Positions 6,179-9,014 of a stretch of 9,014 nt of DNA are shown one piece after another (positions within the stretch are counted from its first letter, which is position 1; each line of letters begins with the position of its first letter). The notes under the pieces were generated by a model. The model saw only the letters and a list, made by a program, of their open reading frames with translations. It was not told the origin of the DNA and did not search any database. Location: the NCBI GenBank assembly GCA_007127015.1, contig SLAE01000039.1:1-9014 (forward strand). The letters are read 5' to 3'. The stretch comes from Desulfonatronospira sp. (GTDB lineage: Bacteria; Desulfobacterota; Desulfovibrionia; Desulfovibrionales; Desulfonatronovibrionaceae). The position numbers were made by a program, and so were the translations under genes.

Positions 6179-7651
6179 TTACAGTCCTTCTCTTTCAACT
6201 CTTTCCACTGCGCCGTCGATAACCTTCTGAATATCTTTTTTCACTTCTTCAGGCACTCTGGAAATGGGTCCTTCATGATTTTCCAGAATATCGCGGGTCT
6301 TTTCTATGATCCTGTCCTGCATGGTTTTTCTACCGGATTTATCCCAGTCCTCATAACTCTGCCGATCCATCAGGGTAGGGCGCCAGTGTTTGCGAAACCA
6401 TTTCATGGTGTGGTCTTCATAAAGATAGTGACCTCCTGAGCCCACGTTGTTGATTACGTCTACGGCCAGGGTCTCTTCGGTGACCTCTATGCCTTCTTCA
6501 ATTATTCTGGCCATGCTGATGATTTCATCGTCCATTACCGTCTGGAAGATGTCTCCGGTCTTGCCTGATTCGGTATAGCCGCAGTCATGAACAAAATTGG
6601 CGCCTGTAAGCATGGATGTATGTATTTGCAAAGTCGCCTCAATGCCGGACTGAATCTCCATGACCTTGGTGTCTGTACACCCGGCTGTTCCGAACATGGG
6701 CAGTCCACAGTAACGGGCCATTTCGGTCAGGCCGCCGCTCAGCACGTTCAGTTCCGGGGCTCCATAAGAATATATGCCCCGGCGCATGTCCAGAATGGAT
6801 TGTACCCCGCCCAGAATTATGCAGGTTCCTGGATTTATGAGCTGTGACAGAACAACGCCCACCATTGATTCAGACAGAGCGACCACCAGCTGGCCGGCGT
6901 GAGTGGCCGGAACCGTTCCTCCGCCGATCGCGCATGGACTGTAATCCTGTGGTATTCCGTGTTCGGCGCAGTACATGAGCTTGTCAATGGCGTGAAAATC
7001 ACTGACTAGCGGAGAAATGGGCTCACTGTACAAAATATAGTTTGGCTTTTTCTTGAAAGCTTCTTCACCGCCGGCCATGATACAGCCGATACGGTGCAGA
7101 TCTCTGGCTCCGCCCCGGTGATAGGACCAGGCCATGATCGGGGTAGTGGTGTTTTGAATCATGTCAGCAAACTCGAATACATCGTCAGTCCCTCTGGGTA
7201 CGTCGCTTATGGTGACAAGTCCTTCAACAAAGCCGATATTGGGCAGGGCATCGCACACCCGGGCCACGGTAGTGGCATCCTTTCGCAGACATTTCCTGCG
7301 TTCCAGGGTCCATGGATCCCTGAAATAAACAAGAGTGGGCCCCGGGCCGAAATAGCTGCGGTTTTCCTCGATATATATGCGGGGATTACCTTCCCAGTCA
7401 AAAATCGTGGTCATCAGTGGAACGGACTGCAGAGCCTGACGGACGAGATTGGGCGGAATATAAACCCTTACTCCATCCACCTTGCACCCGTGTTTCTTGA
7501 AAATATCCCGTGCCTGTTCGTGGTGAACGTTTGCTCCGGTATCCTGCAGGACTTTGAGCATTACATGAAAAATGGTCTGCTTCTGATCCTCGGATAAAAA
7601 AGAAAACCTTGGACTGCGATTGACTATGCAGTTGGTTTTATCATTAGCCAT
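6179..7651 (-). CDS. MttB-family (trimethylamine methyltransferase-like) corrinoid methyltransferase, non-pyrrolysine
   Basis: A complete 490-residue member of the MttB superfamily (COG5598), the usual full length. The family moves a methyl group from a methylated amine to the cobalt of a corrinoid protein. Conserved stretches include FGPGP (101-105), EPISPL (210-215), GGGTVPATHAGQ (243-254), LGGVQSILDM (280-289), YSYGAPEL (294-301), LPMFGTAGCTDTK (317-329) and VHDCGYTESG (354-363). There is no in-frame stop, so it lacks the amber-encoded pyrrolysine of archaeal MttB and belongs to the group that includes MtgB (glycine betaine). The substrate cannot be read from the sequence. ATG at 7651 has a strong AGGAGG site. 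It lies 149 bases after the stop of a paralogue; over a 101-residue gap-free stretch I count 47 identities, so the two are old duplicates or separate acquisitions and not a recent copy. Confidence 0.93.
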   Translation of the reverse strand: MANDKTNCIVNRSPRFSFLSEDQKQTIFHVMLKVLQDTGANVHHEQARDIFKKHGCKVDGVRVYIPPNLVRQALQSVPLMTTIFDWEGNPRIYIEENRSYFGPGPTLVYFRDPWTLERRKCLRKDATTVARVCDALPNIGFVEGLVTISDVPRGTDDVFEFADMIQNTTTPIMAWSYHRGGARDLHRIGCIMAGGEEAFKKKPNYILYSEPISPLVSDFHAIDKLMYCAEHGIPQDYSPCAIGGGTVPATHAGQLVVALSESMVGVVLSQLINPGTCIILGGVQSILDMRRGIYSYGAPELNVLSGGLTEMARYCGLPMFGTAGCTDTKVMEIQSGIEATLQIHTSMLTGANFVHDCGYTESGKTGDIFQTVMDDEIISMARIIEEGIEVTEETLAVDVINNVGSGGHYLYEDHTMKWFRKHWRPTLMDRQSYEDWDKSGRKTMQDRIIEKTRDILENHEGPISRVPEEVKKDIQKVIDGAVERVEREGL

Positions 7652-7657
7652 AAAAAT

Positions 7658-7663
7658 CCTCCT
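7658..7663 (-). promoter_or_regulatory. Strong ribosome binding site of the complete MttB gene
   Basis: The minus strand reads AGGAGG, then ATTTTT, then ATG at 7651. This near-ideal site and spacing suggest high translation and contrast with the HyuA-like gene downstream, which has no visible site. Confidence 0.85.
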
Positions 7664-7724
7664 CGGGGTTTTTACTGTGGACCATACAGGAGAACTGGAT
7701 CATATTGAATTTGACGCAGCCCCT

Positions 7725-7745
7725 GGCAGACCTGAATTTTCTGCC
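7725..7745. repeat. Small hairpin between the two MttB genes
   Basis: GGCAGA (7725-7730) and TCTGCC (7740-7745) form a perfect 6-base-pair stem with a nine-base loop, in the 149-base gap about 55 bases after the upstream MttB stop. A second short symmetry, AGAAATAAATTTCT, lies at 7752-7765. No U-tract follows on the minus strand. A processing or attenuating role between the paralogues is possible. I see no convincing promoter in this gap. Confidence 0.35.
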
Positions 7746-7800
7746 GGATCCAGAAATAAATTTCTAATCATGTGCAAATACAGAAAATACTTAAGCCTGT

Positions 7801-9014
7801 TCATGAATGACGCTCTTCGGCAGCATTAATTATTTCCTGAAGCTCCCGGCGGATGTCATCATCTATTGGTTCAGGGTAATGTTCCCGGAGAATACGGTCT
7901 GTTTCCTCACGGATACGATCGTTCATAGTCTTTTTGCCTTCGCGGACCCATGTCTCGTAATCCGATCGATCCTGAAGCTTAGGCTGAAACCATTCCTTAT
8001 AATGCTTCAAGGTATGTTCAGTAGTCAGGTATTCACCACCGGGGCCTATCTTGTCGATAAGCTCTAAAGCCAGGTACTCCTCCTCTGTATTGATCCCTTT
8101 ACCCATCTGCCTGATCATTGCGATGATTTCGTCGTTCATGACCAGGCTTTCCAGCGAGGCGTTCACTCCGCTGTCTATGTAGCCAACATCGTGGACCAGG
8201 CTGGCTCCGGACAAATAAGCGTAAAAATTGCTGGTGGCCGATTCAATAGCCGCCTGTTCGTCAAGGACTTTGGAATCAGTGCAGCCTCCTGTTGAAAACA
8301 TGGGCAGACCGATCCATTTGGAGATATCCGTGTTGGCTGCGGATGCAAGGGACAGCTCGGGAGCTCCATAGGAATAGGTGGTGGTGATCATGTCCAGGAC
8401 AGTGGTCACCCCGCCCATGATCAGGGGCATTCCGGGCTTCTTCAGATAAGTAAGTACCGAAGCCATAAGTGTTTCCGCCAGAGACTGGACCAGCATGCCG
8501 GCCATAGTGGCCGGTGCAGTAGCACCTGAACTGGGGCAGGGGGTATACATGCACGGGATGCCCTTTTCCGCGCAGAACAGGAGTTTCTCCACTGCCGTGC
8601 GGTCATTCTTAAGCGGTGAAATAGGTTCAATATAGGTCACAAATAAAGGGTTCAGGCGGTATTCCTTTTCATCCCCGCGGAACAGGACAGCCATCTTCCA
8701 CATGTCCTCAAGGCCTTCCCCGTCCACAGTGGTCAAAACCATCGGCTTGGTGCAGCCTTCAAGCATGGCCATAAACTGATGCCGGTCATAGGTCTGCGGA
8801 TTGGGTACATCCTGGACAATGCCGTGGGACATGAAAAAATCAAGATTCGGGAGATAATCCACGATTCTTGCAGCATTGACCACGTCCTTGTACTCTGTGC
8901 GTCTTCGTTCACCTGTCTCCCGATCATAAGTAAAGGGCAGGTCGGATCCGGTGCCGAAATTGACCACATCTTTTTCCAGTTTAATGGTATTTTTGCCTGT
9001 TCTTCCGGTCAGAT
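7801..9014 (-). CDS. MttB-family corrinoid methyltransferase, 5' end off the window
   Basis: The frame is open to the right edge and ends at TGA 7803-7801; 403 residues are visible. Alignment with the complete paralogue suggests that about 80 to 85 N-terminal residues are missing, so the full protein should be near 485. Visible landmarks, numbered from the first full codon, are NFGTGSDLPF (18-27), YIEPISPL (127-134), MGGVTTVLDM (199-208), YSYGAPEL (213-220), STGGCTDSKV (240-249) and VHDVGYIDSG (273-282). GTG at 8967 is internal, not the start, because family sequence continues upstream of it. No in-frame stop occurs, so it is a non-pyrrolysine member. It precedes its paralogue and was probably cotranscribed with it. 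It should transfer a methyl group to a corrinoid protein; the substrate is unknown and may differ from that of its neighbour. Confidence 0.92.
   Translation of the reverse strand, partial: LTGRTGKNTIKLEKDVVNFGTGSDLPFTYDRETGERRRTEYKDVVNAARIVDYLPNLDFFMSHGIVQDVPNPQTYDRHQFMAMLEGCTKPMVLTTVDGEGLEDMWKMAVLFRGDEKEYRLNPLFVTYIEPISPLKNDRTAVEKLLFCAEKGIPCMYTPCPSSGATAPATMAGMLVQSLAETLMASVLTYLKKPGMPLIMGGVTTVLDMITTTYSYGAPELSLASAANTDISKWIGLPMFSTGGCTDSKVLDEQAAIESATSNFYAYLSGASLVHDVGYIDSGVNASLESLVMNDEIIAMIRQMGKGINTEEEYLALELIDKIGPGGEYLTTEHTLKHYKEWFQPKLQDRSDYETWVREGKKTMNDRIREETDRILREHYPEPIDDDIRRELQEIINAAEERHS

Noticed and set aside
7094..7597. 167-codon plus-strand open frame opposite the complete MttB gene
   Set aside because: It is antisense to a full-length, well-conserved MttB gene, has no family resemblance and no ribosome binding site that I can see.
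6179..9014. Pyrrolysine-type MttB with an in-frame amber codon
   Set aside because: Both MttB frames are uninterrupted through the region where the archaeal enzyme carries pyrrolysine, so no amber readthrough is needed.
1..9014. CRISPR array, tRNA, rRNA, insertion sequence or integrase
   Set aside because: No regularly spaced long repeats, no recognisable RNA gene and no transposase-like frame were seen on either strand.

Overview
The window carries seven protein genes, all on the minus strand, so transcription runs from position 9014 towards position 1. It looks like the core of a corrinoid-dependent demethylation cluster from an anaerobic bacterium. The gene set, the moderate GC content and the GcvR-like regulator suggest a sulfate-reducing deltaproteobacterium (Desulfovibrionales-like). 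An anaerobic Firmicute is possible; nothing in the window fixes the taxonomy.

In transcription order the genes are: a 5'-truncated MttB-family methyltransferase (7801-9014); a complete second MttB paralogue (6179-7651); a hydantoinase/oxoprolinase A-like ASKHA protein (3934-5982); a two-ACT-domain GcvR-like protein (3234-3782); a ferredoxin-ASKHA reductive activator of corrinoid enzymes (1500-3218); a methyltetrahydrofolate-type pterin-binding methyltransferase (630-1430); and a DUF1638 protein (3-620) that runs off the left edge. The last four lie close together (gaps of 15, 69 and 9 bases). The first three are separated by gaps of 149 to 196 bases that contain hairpins, short repeats and a probable promoter. 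No stretch above 300 bases lacks a gene.

The inferred pathway is as follows. An MttB-family enzyme moves a methyl group from a quaternary or tertiary methylamine (for example a betaine) to a corrinoid protein. The pterin-binding protein moves that methyl to tetrahydrofolate. The ferredoxin-ASKHA protein uses ATP and low-potential electrons to rescue Co(II) corrinoid. The substrate cannot be read from the sequence. The corrinoid protein itself is absent and must lie outside the window or elsewhere. Both MttB genes are free of in-frame stops, so they belong to the non-pyrrolysine group typified by glycine betaine methyltransferase MtgB.

The least explained parts are the orphan HyuA-like protein with no HyuB partner, the DUF1638 protein, the embedded ACT regulator, and several non-coding signals: interlocking inverted repeats ahead of the HyuA-like gene, three evenly spaced TTGACA boxes ahead of the methyltetrahydrofolate-type gene, and repeated boxes with a TATAAT element ahead of the ACT gene.
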